Assembly (NCBI GenBank): GCA_014584375.1 | Contig: JACTMZ010000076.1 | Location: 8,591-41,365, forward strand | DNA from: Verrucomicrobiota bacterium | GTDB lineage: Bacteria > Verrucomicrobiota > Verrucomicrobiia > Chthoniobacterales > JACTMZ01 | Reading direction: 5' to 3' | DNA length: 32,775 nt | In this document: piece by piece, positions 16,368 to 25,225 of the stretch | Position numbering within the stretch: the stretch's first letter is position 1 | Layout of the letters: each line of letters starts with the position of its first letter | Notes under the pieces: model-generated | Seen by the model: the letters and a program-made list of their open reading frames with translations, nothing else | Database searches by the model: none | Told to the model about the DNA's origin: nothing | Position numbers and translations under genes: made by a program

Positions 16368-18713
16368 CTATCCGGTCCAAAGAACGCCCGTGGATTCGAT
16401 GCGAAGGGTGGCGGGTTCGAGGCGAAGACGCAGGTTTTCCACCGGCGCATCAGCAGCATCCGTCGGCGCGGGGATGGACGCGATGAGCGATTGCACTTCG
16501 CTTTCAATGGCATCGGCCTCGGCTTGCGCCGCCGCAAGCCGTTCCTGAACGGCCCCGACATCGGACGATTCCTTCATCGCACGGGACACGCCACGCGCGG
16601 CGGTTCCAGCGCGGGAAATGTTGCCGACGCCAAGCTTTCGCCCTCCAAAAAGTGCTTCAAGAATGGCGGTGCCGACGCTGATGGCCGTCTGTATTTTTGC
16701 AGCACCGGCCTGCGCCTGCTGTTGGGCGAGAGTCTGGTTGATGCGGGCAATTTTGGCGGCGGCAGTCTGAGCTTTGGCGGCATATTTTTCCCGCAAACGT
16801 CGGATCTCCGCGTCGCGCCGCTCCCGGGCATCCTGCTCCAAACGACGACGAAATTCATTCTCTCCCTCAAAAGGCGTGCCGATGATTTTTCCGCAGCGAA
16901 AAACGGTGATGTCAATCGTTTCCCCAAGCTGACGCCGGGACTCAACGGACCACGCGGCATGGGATGCGGAGGCAAGCAGAGAGGGCGACGCAGGAGAATA
17001 AACGGAGCCGCCGTGGGCGACCGGTGGGCGAACGGCGTTCGGAGGAGCGGCAACCGAGGCATTCTTCCATGCCGGGGAACCGTCGCCACCAATCGGAACG
17101 CTCAAAATGACATCCGACGTGGATTCTGCGACCGGACGACGACTGGAAAATGTGGCGCGTGCCTTGATGCCGAGGGACGGAAAGAGCGTCACGGGCGAAG
17201 CATCCACAACAAGCTGCCAAACACCGGGCTCGGCGACGGGAGGCTCTGGCAAAGCGGAGGCAACATTCGATGGCGGCGGCAGTTTTTCCTCCACATCGGG
17301 CGGACGGGCGGCATCCGTCAGAACACGAATCTGATCGCGCGTGAGCGGACCGCGCAGGTAGCTCATCGTCCAGCGGGTTTGAAAAGTGACGGGAGCGGAT
17401 AGATGAACACTGTTGAGCAAAAACACGCGTTTGCCGAGACCGTCGAGCAGGTCGGAAAGCGCGGCACGCGTGGCTCCCACACCCGCACTGGCGGCTTCGA
17501 GCCCTTCGAGGACCCGCTGTTTGTCACGATCCGTTTGCAGTCGTCCAATGAACCACGTGCCGCAGTTTGACAGCGCCTTGTAATCGAGATCGGCGGGATT
17601 TTGCGTGGCAAAAAGAAGGCCAAGGCCGAAAGCGCGGGCTTGTTTGAGGAGAAGAAGCAGGGGGCCCTTTGACGGAGGATTGGCTACGGGAGGGAGATAG
17701 CCGAAAATTTCATCCATGTAAAAGAGCGCGCGCAAGGAGGAGGTTCCGGGTTGCCGACGCATCCAGGCGATGAGTTCCTGCAGCAGGGTTGTGACAAAGA
17801 ACATGCGTTCCGCGTCGGAAAGATGTGCGATGCTCACGATGGCGAGCCGGGGCTGACCGGACGGCGTGTGCAAAAGCGAGGCGATGTCGAGGGGGCTTCC
17901 CTCGCGCCACAGGGCGAATCCTGGTGAGGCGAGAAGGTTGTTGAGGGCCATGACCAAACCGGACCGCTGCTTGGCGGGAAAAAAATCATCAAGCGCCAGC
18001 ACGCCGATTTTATCGAAAGGCGGATTTTGCACGAGGCCGATAAGAGCGGCGAGATCGGGGGAGTTTCCTGCACTCCAGGCATCCTGCAAAATGGCCGAAA
18101 GAAGGCTGAATTCGCGGCTGCGCAGCGGATCGGCATCCATGCCGAGAAGCCCGAGAAGGCCGGCGGACGTGCTCTGCACGCGTTCGGCGAGAAGCTCGGG
18201 ATCATCCAAAACCGATTTGTCCGGTGCGGAAAATGACCGCAAAAGGGAGAGCGGAATCCCCGCATTGCTGCCAGGCGTGTAAATGGCGATGTCGGCCTTT
18301 TCACGCAGCGTGGCGATACGCTCGGGCGACTGACCCCAATCCGCCAGACCCTTTTTCCATTTCTCCGCCTCCATGGCACCCAATTCCTCAATGCTGACGC
18401 CAGCCTTGCGCGCATCCTCCTCGTTGACCCAGGGTGCAAAATCTTCGCCGCGCATTTTTGGAAACGTCAGCAGCAAATTGCCGAGATCGCCCTTGGGATC
18501 CACAATGAGGGCGGGAATTCCGTCCATCGCAGCCTCCTCGAGCAGCGCAAGGCAAAGACCGGTTTTTCCGCTGCCAGTCATGCCCACACAAACGCCGTGG
18601 GTCGTAAAATCACGCGAATCACAAAGCACGGGATGGTCGGTGGGCTTGTTATCCGGCCCCATTTCGCGTCCGAGATAAAACTGACCGAGCTTTTCGTAAA
18701 TCGAGGGATCCAT
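16368..18713 (-). CDS. HerA/DUF853-type ATP-binding protein (FtsK/HerA superfamily) with C-terminal coiled coil
   Basis: The protein is 781 aa. The Walker A motif GMTGSGKT is at residues 44-51, and 'LRALFYMDEIFGYLPP' contains a Walker B-like DE. 'LLLLLKQARAFGLGLLFATQNPADLDYKALSNCGTWFIGRLQ' is split between sensor and arginine-finger regions of HerA-FtsK ATPases. Residues ~620-700 are charged and then Ala/Gln-rich, predicting a coiled coil. A Gly-rich hydrophobic segment ('AISVGTAILEALFGGRKLG') follows. No NurA-like nuclease is adjacent, so a DNA-translocase role in repair is only suggested. Its 3' end meets the oxidase gene tail-to-tail with a 9-nt gap. Confidence 0.85.
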   Translation of the reverse strand: MDPSIYEKLGQFYLGREMGPDNKPTDHPVLCDSRDFTTHGVCVGMTGSGKTGLCLALLEEAAMDGIPALIVDPKGDLGNLLLTFPKMRGEDFAPWVNEEDARKAGVSIEELGAMEAEKWKKGLADWGQSPERIATLREKADIAIYTPGSNAGIPLSLLRSFSAPDKSVLDDPELLAERVQSTSAGLLGLLGMDADPLRSREFSLLSAILQDAWSAGNSPDLAALIGLVQNPPFDKIGVLALDDFFPAKQRSGLVMALNNLLASPGFALWREGSPLDIASLLHTPSGQPRLAIVSIAHLSDAERMFFVTTLLQELIAWMRRQPGTSSLRALFYMDEIFGYLPPVANPPSKGPLLLLLKQARAFGLGLLFATQNPADLDYKALSNCGTWFIGRLQTDRDKQRVLEGLEAASAGVGATRAALSDLLDGLGKRVFLLNSVHLSAPVTFQTRWTMSYLRGPLTRDQIRVLTDAARPPDVEEKLPPPSNVASALPEPPVAEPGVWQLVVDASPVTLFPSLGIKARATFSSRRPVAESTSDVILSVPIGGDGSPAWKNASVAAPPNAVRPPVAHGGSVYSPASPSLLASASHAAWSVESRRQLGETIDITVFRCGKIIGTPFEGENEFRRRLEQDARERRDAEIRRLREKYAAKAQTAAAKIARINQTLAQQQAQAGAAKIQTAISVGTAILEALFGGRKLGVGNISRAGTAARGVSRAMKESSDVGAVQERLAAAQAEADAIESEVQSLIASIPAPTDAADAPVENLRLRLEPATLRIESTGVLWTG

Positions 18714-18721
18714 GGAAATGA

Positions 18722-18750
18722 AATATACAGTCGAAAGGCGGAGAAAAAAG
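18722..18750 (-). promoter_or_regulatory. Candidate promoter for the HerA-like ATPase gene
   Basis: A good -10 box TATATT (18722-18727) sits 8 nt before the ATG at 18713. The -35 position (CTTTTT, 18745-18750, 17-nt spacer) is poor. The distance again implies a leaderless message. Confidence 0.35.
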
Positions 18751-18753
18751 ATT

Positions 18754-20100
18754 TCAGCGTGATCGGCGGGCGTTTGCCGTCCGCGTCAGCTCCCAAACTC
18801 CGGGAAAAGCCGGAGCAAAATCCTGAGGGCGCTGATGTAGCCATGCGTCCACGGTGTGTGGCGAAAAAAACACGGCGTCCTCAATTTCCGCCGCCGGAAG
18901 AACAAAGGGGCCTTCGTGACGCGCGGTGAACGCCTCGACAAACTCAAATCCGGTTTCTTCACACGCGGAAATTTTTCCCAGGGGTTCAACGTCAAGCGAC
19001 GTTCCCAGCTCCTCCTCCGCCTCCCGCCGTGCGGCGGCGACATAGCTCTCGCCGGGCGCCAGATGGCCGGCGGCGCTCGAATCCCACAAAAGCGGCGCAC
19101 GATCCTTCCATGCCGAACGCTTTTGCAAAAGCACGTCGCCCCGACTGTTGAAAACCAGAACATGGGCCGCGCGATGGAGCAGATTCGCCGCATGGACAAC
19201 GCCGCGCGGCCTTCGTCCGATCACCCGATTGTTTTCATCCACAACATCAAACTCTTCGCCGTCATGCTGCGCCTCACCTCCACCCGCCACATCCAATGCC
19301 CGTGCAAGGTCAACCCATTGCGCAATGGATAAATTTTCCGCACGCACGCTTTCAGGAAGTGCATTCCCTTCGCACCATGCGCCCCAAACTTTGGCATCCA
19401 CACCGAGAAGCGAACGCAACTGCTTGCGTCTTTGCCCAAAGCCCCGATGCACCAATTCGTCAAAAAACGCAGCGCGCACAGGCGGGAAGACGCGCGGCGG
19501 GCGGCGTTCAAGCAAAACGAGGGCGGAGTTGACAGCCGGTCTCGGAAAAAAAACCTGTGGCGGTAGCGTGCGAATACAGCGCACGGACCACAGTCTCTGA
19601 ATTCTTACGGTCAGCGCACTGTAATCCCCTCCTCCCGGTTTCGCCGAAAGACGGGTGGCAAACTCGTCCTGCACGACAAAAGCCGCATGAGAAATCGGGG
19701 AAGACGGCCCCAAAAAGTTTCGAAGAATCGGCGAAGTGACGTTGTAGGGAAGATTGCCGGCCAGCGGAAACGGACCGCGCTGCATGAGCGGCCTCCAATC
19801 AAAATCAACGGCGTCGGCCACCATCGTTTCAACACGATCGTGTGGCAGATGATCGCGCAGCCATTCCGCGAGGCGTGTGTCCTTCTCGATCAGCAGAAGG
19901 TTTTCGCAGCGTTCGAGCAGCGGACGCGTCAGGGACCCGAGGCCGGGGCCGATTTCAAGGGCAAAGGGGACGGGAGTCGGAATGGCGGCGGCAGCAATGG
20001 CACGCGCCAAATTGCCGTCGTGAAGGAAGTTTTGTCCGAGTCCCTTTGACGGGCGGAGCGAGAGGCCATCGAGGGCGGCGTGGATTTCGGTCAGACGCAC
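18754..20100 (-). CDS. rsmA: Fusion of 16S rRNA dimethyladenosine transferase (RsmA/KsgA) with a Nudix hydrolase
   Basis: One 448-aa frame starting at a GTG. Residues 1-~270 are RsmA, which dimethylates two adjacent adenines in the 3' hairpin of 16S rRNA: GLGQNFL (20-26), LEIGPGLGSLT (AdoMet motif I), and NLPYNVTSP (motif IV). A short Gly-rich linker leads to a Nudix hydrolase domain (~281-448). Its Nudix box GHLAPGESYVAAARREAEEE (from 345) fits GX5EX7REUXEEXGU. The Nudix part resembles YfcD/IDI-like members. The fusion could couple rRNA modification to nucleotide cleanup, but no functional link is established. The gene follows ptsI by only 6 nt. Confidence 0.92.
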   Translation of the reverse strand: MRLTEIHAALDGLSLRPSKGLGQNFLHDGNLARAIAAAAIPTPVPFALEIGPGLGSLTRPLLERCENLLLIEKDTRLAEWLRDHLPHDRVETMVADAVDFDWRPLMQRGPFPLAGNLPYNVTSPILRNFLGPSSPISHAAFVVQDEFATRLSAKPGGGDYSALTVRIQRLWSVRCIRTLPPQVFFPRPAVNSALVLLERRPPRVFPPVRAAFFDELVHRGFGQRRKQLRSLLGVDAKVWGAWCEGNALPESVRAENLSIAQWVDLARALDVAGGGEAQHDGEEFDVVDENNRVIGRRPRGVVHAANLLHRAAHVLVFNSRGDVLLQKRSAWKDRAPLLWDSSAAGHLAPGESYVAAARREAEEELGTSLDVEPLGKISACEETGFEFVEAFTARHEGPFVLPAAEIEDAVFFSPHTVDAWLHQRPQDFAPAFPGVWELTRTANARRSR

Positions 20101-20106
20101 GCCGGA

Positions 20107-21873
20107 TTAAAGTTCCAGAAGTTCGGGATAGCGGCGGCGCGCATGTTCGCGGCACATCTCCTCGATTTTGGCGGGATCGGGCATGGCGCCGACTTTTTCC
20201 GCCAGCTCGCGGCATTCCTGCATTTCGAGGCTCTGCACCACTTTTTTCACGCGAGGAACCAAGGATGCAGCCACGCTCAATTCATCCACACCGAGGCCGA
20301 GCAGCAGAGGAACCAGATGAATTTCACCGGCCATCTCACCACATACGCCAATCCAAATGTTGTTTTTACGGGCGGCGTCGGCGGCCATGGCGATGAGGCG
20401 AATAACGGCGGGATGCGTCGGTTGATAAAGCCCGGTGATGCGCTCGTTGCCACGATCCACGGCGAGGGTGTATTGCACGAGATCATTGGTGCCGATGCTG
20501 AAAAAATCCACTTCGCGGGCAAGATGGTCGGCGATAAGCGCGGCACCCGGCACTTCGATCATCGTCCCAATTTCCATGTTGTCATCAAACGCCCGGCCTT
20601 CATCCCGCAGCTCCCGCCGGCACTCATCCAACAAAACGTTGGCGCTCCGCAGTTCCTCAAGACAGGAAATCATGGGATACATCAGCCGCACCCGCCCGTG
20701 GGCCGAAGCGCGCAAAATCGCCCGAAGCTGCGTTTTGAACAGCGCGGGCTGATGCAGGCAAAGTCGAATGGCCCGACAGCCGAGAAAGGGATTGGGCTCC
20801 AGCGTCATGTCGGGAAGATGCGCAAGTTTGTCGCCTCCGATGTCCAGCGTCCGAATAATCGCGGCATGCGGCGCGCACTTTTCCGCCACAAGCCGATAAG
20901 CGTCATATTGCTCGTCCTCAGAGGGCGCTTCGTCCTTGTGCAAAAAAAGAAATTCCGTGCGAAACAACCCAATTCCCTCGGCGCCGCCTTCGGCGACTGT
21001 CGGAAGCTCCTCCGGAAGCTCAATGTTGGCCGAAAGGATGATGTGGCGTCCATCGCGAGTGTCCGAACGCGTTTCCCGAATGGAATCCAAAAGATGCTCA
21101 ACCTGAATCTTCCGCTGCTCAATCTGCCCGTATTCCGCACGGGTGCGGTCGGACGGATTGACGATCAGTTTTCCCGTGTAACCGTCAAGAAGGATGCGGT
21201 CGCCATTGACGAGTTCCGAACAAATGCCCGGCAGGGCAACAATGGCGGGAATGCCGAGCGAGCGCGCCATGATGGCGCTGTGCGAGGTGCGGCTCCCCTG
21301 CTCGGTGACAAATCCCCGCACAAGCTGGCGATTGATCAATACGGTGTCCGACGGCGTGAGGCAGTCAGTGACAATGATGTGCGGACGATCACACTGCTGG
21401 AGTCCGCCCCGGGATTGACCAAGCAAATGCCGAATGACACGCCGGGTGACATCCTCAATGTCCACCGCACGCTCCTGCAGGTAGGGATCGTCAATGGCCG
21501 CGAGGGTGCGGCAGTATTTTTCCGCCACCTGATGAAAAACATACTCGATGTTATGAAGATCGCGTTCGAGTCCGCGCAACGCCTCATCAATGAGAGTGCG
21601 ATCCTCCACAACCAGCAGGTGGGCGTCAAATATGCTGGCATTCTCCGCGCCAATGGCCTCGGCGATCTTTTCCTGTATGTCGAGAAGCTCCTGACGCGTG
21701 GCTATCAGCGCGGATTCAAAGCGCGCAATCTCACCAGGAATGTCATCCACCTGAATCTCACGAACGGGAATTTCCTCCTTACTCTGCCAATAGACAAAGG
21801 CTTCCGCCTCGGCGATTCCGGGCGAAACACCGAGTCCCTGCCAAACTGTGTCTGTCGGAGCGGACGTTCCCAT
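20107..21873 (-). CDS. ptsI: Phosphoenolpyruvate-protein phosphotransferase (enzyme I of the PTS)
   Basis: The 588-aa length is normal for enzyme I, which takes phosphate from PEP and passes it to HPr. The phosphorylated His lies in GSRTSHSAIMARSLG (H198). 'LFRTEFLFL', 'FFSIGTNDLVQYTLAVDRGN' and 'GVCGEMAGE' (active-site Cys) form the PEP-binding barrel. The start 'WQGLGVSPGIA' is typical. No HPr, HPr kinase or sugar-specific EII gene is in the window. The gene leads an operon with the rsmA-Nudix fusion. Confidence 0.94.
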   Translation of the reverse strand: MGTSAPTDTVWQGLGVSPGIAEAEAFVYWQSKEEIPVREIQVDDIPGEIARFESALIATRQELLDIQEKIAEAIGAENASIFDAHLLVVEDRTLIDEALRGLERDLHNIEYVFHQVAEKYCRTLAAIDDPYLQERAVDIEDVTRRVIRHLLGQSRGGLQQCDRPHIIVTDCLTPSDTVLINRQLVRGFVTEQGSRTSHSAIMARSLGIPAIVALPGICSELVNGDRILLDGYTGKLIVNPSDRTRAEYGQIEQRKIQVEHLLDSIRETRSDTRDGRHIILSANIELPEELPTVAEGGAEGIGLFRTEFLFLHKDEAPSEDEQYDAYRLVAEKCAPHAAIIRTLDIGGDKLAHLPDMTLEPNPFLGCRAIRLCLHQPALFKTQLRAILRASAHGRVRLMYPMISCLEELRSANVLLDECRRELRDEGRAFDDNMEIGTMIEVPGAALIADHLAREVDFFSIGTNDLVQYTLAVDRGNERITGLYQPTHPAVIRLIAMAADAARKNNIWIGVCGEMAGEIHLVPLLLGLGVDELSVAASLVPRVKKVVQSLEMQECRELAEKVGAMPDPAKIEEMCREHARRRYPELLEL

Positions 21874-21881
21874 TGGGTTTG

Positions 21882-21910
21882 CGTTTAACGAAAGGAGCGT
21901 TTCAGGTCAA
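21882..21910 (-). promoter_or_regulatory. Candidate promoter for ptsI-rsmA, leaderless
   Basis: TTGACC (21905-21910) and TAAACG (21882-21887) on the minus strand are 17 nt apart, with 8 nt from the -10 box to the ptsI ATG. No ribosome-binding sequence precedes the ATG. Confidence 0.45.
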
Positions 21911-21930
21911 AGCCCAATCGGTGCCTCCCA

Positions 21931-22533
21931 TCACCCGACACGCGGCGTGGTGATGTGCGGAGGCTTAAGATAAATGGGCGAAAGCCGCCCGGTTGACAAC
22001 GGAATCAGCGAGGGCGCCAGTCGCGCAAGAACAACGGCGTCGGGCCGTGCTGCAAAAAGTTTCTCCGCTCCGGCAATGACGCCAACACGAAAAATGGGAG
22101 CCGGAGAAACGCCGTCCGCCATTTGAAAAAATTCATCCCGTTTGATCAAACGCACCTCTCCGCGCAGGCAACGGTGCTCCACCTCGGCCAAATACACCAT
22201 CCCGCCGCGCGCATCACCGGCGGCAAAGTAACGCTCTTCGCGCACATCGAGCAAACAGGGCGACGGTGCGGCGACAATTTCAATGCCAAGAGCCCGCTGA
22301 AAGGATTCCGCCAAAGCGCAGGCCGTGCGCAGACCATTGTACGATCCCGGTCCGATTCCCACCGCCATGCGATCCAATCCTTCCCACGCCGGACGCAATT
22401 CCTCGAGCGCGGAAAACACCTCCGCCCCACGCCCGCGCGGAACATCCAGACGTCGAACATCCGTGATTTCTCCGTCCACCGCCACGGCAACACCGCCTTC
22501 GGCGGACGAAATATCGAGCGCAAGAATTTTCAT
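21931..22533 (-). CDS. tsaB: tRNA threonylcarbamoyladenosine biosynthesis protein TsaB
   Basis: The 200-aa protein has the ASKHA-fold N-terminus 'MKILALDISSAEGGVAV' and the TsaB signature 'VGIGPGSYNGLRTACALAES'. TsaB scaffolds TsaD and TsaE in forming t6A37 in tRNAs that read ANN codons. Its ATG overlaps the tsaE stop by 4 nt (ATGA), so the two subunits are translationally coupled. It is slightly shorter than E. coli TsaB, with a divergent C-terminal half. Confidence 0.9.
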   Translation of the reverse strand: MKILALDISSAEGGVAVAVDGEITDVRRLDVPRGRGAEVFSALEELRPAWEGLDRMAVGIGPGSYNGLRTACALAESFQRALGIEIVAAPSPCLLDVREERYFAAGDARGGMVYLAEVEHRCLRGEVRLIKRDEFFQMADGVSPAPIFRVGVIAGAEKLFAARPDAVVLARLAPSLIPLSTGRLSPIYLKPPHITTPRVG

Positions 22534-22946
22534 GAACCGATTGTTATGACACGCCGTCCTTCGCCCTCGTCATCAATGCCGACCCTCACGGCGCCCGCCG
22601 GCAAAAGTTCCGGAAAACGATCGGCCCACTCGACGACAAGCATCCCGTCCGCCGCACCCAATTCATCCTGGGCGGCCGACCACACTTCCTCTGCGGAACC
22701 GGCCCGATACAAATCAAAATGAAAAATCGGACCGCGCGGCGTCGGATATTCATGGACGAGGGTAAACGTCGGGCTGGTCACCGCATCCGCCCCGCCCCAG
22801 CCCTCAACCAGTCCTCGAACAAAACATGTTTTTCCCGCACCAAGCCGACCGGTCAATGCCACAGCGGAACCCGGAGACAGGCGCCCTGCAAGAGCCCTCC
22901 CGGCCGCAATCGTTTCCTCCGGCGAGGCCGCAATAATGGTGGTCAT
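22530..22946 (-). CDS. tsaE: tRNA threonylcarbamoyladenosine biosynthesis ATPase TsaE
   Basis: The 138-aa protein is the size of TsaE, the ATPase of the t6A-forming complex. The P-loop LTGRLGAGKTCFVRGL is at residues 31-46, then 'VTSPTFTLVHEY' and 'IFHFDLYRAGSAEEV', with 'MLVVEWADRFPELLP' carrying the Walker B-like acidic residue. The frame extends upstream over the divergent cdsA gene, but those residues do not resemble TsaE, so the ATG at 22946 is taken. A promoter-like pair lies just before it. Confidence 0.92.
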   Translation of the reverse strand: MTTIIAASPEETIAAGRALAGRLSPGSAVALTGRLGAGKTCFVRGLVEGWGGADAVTSPTFTLVHEYPTPRGPIFHFDLYRAGSAEEVWSAAQDELGAADGMLVVEWADRFPELLPAGAVRVGIDDEGEGRRVITIGS

Positions 22947-22956
22947 GATGCCGTGA

Positions 22957-22985
22957 TCTATAACATTTTGTGTTGCGAGGGCCAA
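22957..22985 (-). promoter_or_regulatory. Candidate promoter for tsaE-tsaB, leaderless
   Basis: TTGGCC (22980-22985) and TATAGA (22957-22962) on the minus strand are 17 nt apart, and 10 nt separate the -10 box from the tsaE ATG. Confidence 0.45.
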
Positions 22986-23030
22986 TGCGCGCTTGCCTTT
23001 GGCGCCCGGGCTTTTGAGGATGCGCGATTC

Positions 23031-23918
23031 ATGGCAACCGCGCGCATCACATTTGTCAGACGTTTGGCGAGCACCCTGCTCATGTGGACCATCGGACTCG
23101 GCACCATCCTTTCCGGCTACGAACAGCTCTTTTTTGTCACAATCGCGGGACTCGGACTTCTGGGGTTGTGGGAATATTATGAAATGCTGGATCGGCGCGG
23201 CATTCCCAATTTCAAACTCACCGCGCTGATTACCGCAGCCATCTTTTTTATCGGCAGCTTTTACACATTTCGTTCCGCAGGGCCTGGCGAGACTTACGAC
23301 TTTGAAGTTGCAGTGCTCGTCCTGTTTCTCATGGTGGTCTTCGGACGCCAAATGTTCCGGCGCACGCGCGATAAAAATCCGCTGGAGACGATGGTTTACA
23401 CGTTGTTCGGACTTCTTTACGTCGCCTGGTTGTTTAATTTTCTGACAAAAATAGTTTACCTCCCACCGCGCGATGCGCTCGGTCAAACCACGGGACAATA
23501 TTACGTTCTCTACCTCGTGTTGGTGACGAAATTCAGCGACATGGGGGCATATCTCGTCGGCTCACTTTGCGGACGTCACAAACTGGTTCCCCACATCAGC
23601 CCCAAAAAAACATGGGAGGGTTTGGCGGGGGCCATTGCCATCGCAACAATCGGCAGCTTCGGTCTGTGGGCGCTGATCCCGCAACGACTGTCCATGTTTT
23701 CCGCAACATCAGTCGCAGTACTCGGACTGCTGCTCGGATTGGCAGCCGTGATTGGCGATCTAGCGGAATCCATTGTGAAGCGCAGTATTGACGCCAAGGA
23801 TTCCGGCGGACTCCTGCCGGGAATTGGCGGGGTGCTGGATTTGATGGACAGCCTGCTTTTCACCGCCCCCATTCTTTTCTTTTATATGCGCCTCGCCCCG
23901 CAATTGCCCCTGCCATGA
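23031..23918 (+). CDS. cdsA: Phosphatidate cytidylyltransferase (CDP-diglyceride synthase)
   Basis: The 295-aa membrane protein has about eight hydrophobic segments. The C-terminal half carries 'KFSDMGAYLVGSLCGRHKL', 'HISPKKTWEGLAGAI' and 'IGDLAESIVKRSIDAKDSGG', then 'LPGIGGVLDLMDSLLFTAP'. The last two segments form the CDP-diglyceride synthase signature. It converts phosphatidic acid and CTP to CDP-diacylglycerol at the inner membrane. The open frame reaches back into tsaE; the ATG at 23031 has a GAGGA ribosome-binding site 10 nt upstream and is preferred. Its stop overlaps the dxr start by 4 nt. Confidence 0.93.
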   Translation: MATARITFVRRLASTLLMWTIGLGTILSGYEQLFFVTIAGLGLLGLWEYYEMLDRRGIPNFKLTALITAAIFFIGSFYTFRSAGPGETYDFEVAVLVLFLMVVFGRQMFRRTRDKNPLETMVYTLFGLLYVAWLFNFLTKIVYLPPRDALGQTTGQYYVLYLVLVTKFSDMGAYLVGSLCGRHKLVPHISPKKTWEGLAGAIAIATIGSFGLWALIPQRLSMFSATSVAVLGLLLGLAAVIGDLAESIVKRSIDAKDSGGLLPGIGGVLDLMDSLLFTAPILFFYMRLAPQLPLP

Positions 23919-25081
23919 AACAACGGCGCATCGTTCTGCTCGGCGCCACGGGCTCCATCGGACGCAGCGCCTGCCGCGTCGCCGCAGAAATCCCGGATCG
24001 CATTCGCATCGTGGGAATGTCGGGCCATCGCAATATTTCGCAGCTCGCAAAAGAAGCCAATGCACTGCGCCCGCTTGCGCTCGCAGTTCCAAATGCACAA
24101 AGCGCGCGCGAATTACAATCGCTGCTGTCTTACCGCCCAAAGACAATTTTCATCGGCGAGGAGGGACTGTGCCAACTGGCGCAAATGGAGGAAGCCGACA
24201 TAATTCTGGTGGCCATCGTCGGCATGGGCGGATTGCGTCCGACCCTGGCTGCGCTGGAAGAGGGACGCGACATTGCGCTGGCCAGCAAGGAGGTGCTCGT
24301 GGTGGCCGGGGAAATCGTCATGGCGACCGCACGCACGCACGGATGCCGAATTCTGCCAGTGGACAGCGAGCACAACGCCATCTTTCAATGCCTGGAGGGG
24401 CGCGAAATTAAATGCGTCAAACGGCTGATTTTAACCGCATCCGGCGGCCCGTTTCGCACCTGTCCGGTGGAAAAACTTTCCGCCGTGACGCGTGAAGATG
24501 CGCTGCGCCATCCGACATGGCGCATGGGTGAAAAAATCACCATAGATTCGGCCACACTTTTCAACAAAGGGCTCGAAATGATCGAGGCCCGCTGGCTTTT
24601 CAACCTGCCGATGGACCGCATCAGCGTGGTGATTCACCCGCAGAGCATCATTCACTCAATGGTTGAATTTGTGGACGGATCGGTCCTGGCGCAAATGAGT
24701 CATTCCGACATGCGTTTTCCGATTCAATACGCCGTGACCTGGCCGGATCGCATTGCGGGAAGCCTGCCGCCTTTGGAATTTACCAAGCTTGGAAAATTGG
24801 AATTTCAGGAACCGCGTTACGATGTATTCCCCGCATTGAATTTGGCAAAGCAGGCGGCGGAACTCGGGGGAGCCGCGCCCGCCGCACTCAATGCCGCCAA
24901 TGAAACGGCTGTGACCGCGTTTCTAAACAATCAAATCAGCTTCCCGCAAATCTGGAAAATTGTCGCATCCGTTCTTGACCGCTTTCCAAATAGCGAAGCG
25001 GACAATTTGGAATCACTGCTCGCCGCCGACCGACTGGCCCGGGAAATGGCGACGGTGGAAATCGAAGGCGGGTCCGAATAA
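23915..25081 (+). CDS. dxr: 1-deoxy-D-xylulose 5-phosphate reductoisomerase
   Basis: The 388-aa protein is of normal family length and carries out the first committed step of the MEP isoprenoid pathway. 'VLLGATGSIGRS' binds NADPH. 'ALASKEVLVVAGE', 'LPVDSEHNAIFQCL', 'TASGGPFR', and 'MGEKITIDSATLFNKGLEMIEA' (split here) are the substrate- and metal-site segments. It is translationally coupled to cdsA (ATGA), an arrangement common in many bacteria. In others an rseP protease gene follows; here a divergent function (liv transport) follows after 144 nt. Confidence 0.95.
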   Translation: MKQRRIVLLGATGSIGRSACRVAAEIPDRIRIVGMSGHRNISQLAKEANALRPLALAVPNAQSARELQSLLSYRPKTIFIGEEGLCQLAQMEEADIILVAIVGMGGLRPTLAALEEGRDIALASKEVLVVAGEIVMATARTHGCRILPVDSEHNAIFQCLEGREIKCVKRLILTASGGPFRTCPVEKLSAVTREDALRHPTWRMGEKITIDSATLFNKGLEMIEARWLFNLPMDRISVVIHPQSIIHSMVEFVDGSVLAQMSHSDMRFPIQYAVTWPDRIAGSLPPLEFTKLGKLEFQEPRYDVFPALNLAKQAAELGGAAPAALNAANETAVTAFLNNQISFPQIWKIVASVLDRFPNSEADNLESLLAADRLAREMATVEIEGGSE

Positions 25082-25187
25082 TTTCAACCGTTCGCATGAT
25101 GGCGATTATGGCGAAAAGCCTGGCATTCCCGTCCACACACCACCGCAAATCCCACGCTGTTTCCGTGCGTTTGCGGGCAATTGACTG

Positions 25188-25216
25188 TTGAAATCACCCT
25201 CCCGGCTCCATAGCAT
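25188..25216 (+). promoter_or_regulatory. Candidate promoter for the liv operon, leaderless
   Basis: TTGAAA (25188-25193) and TAGCAT (25211-25216) are 17 nt apart, with 9 nt to the livK ATG and no ribosome-binding sequence. A second TTGACT lies at 25181-25186. Confidence 0.45.
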
Positions 25217-25225
25217 CCGCCAGCT

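Noticed and set aside
20080-21888. 602-codon open frame on the plus strand opposite ptsI
   Set aside because: It is the antisense shadow of ptsI. Its translation has no family character, and ptsI itself is unambiguous.
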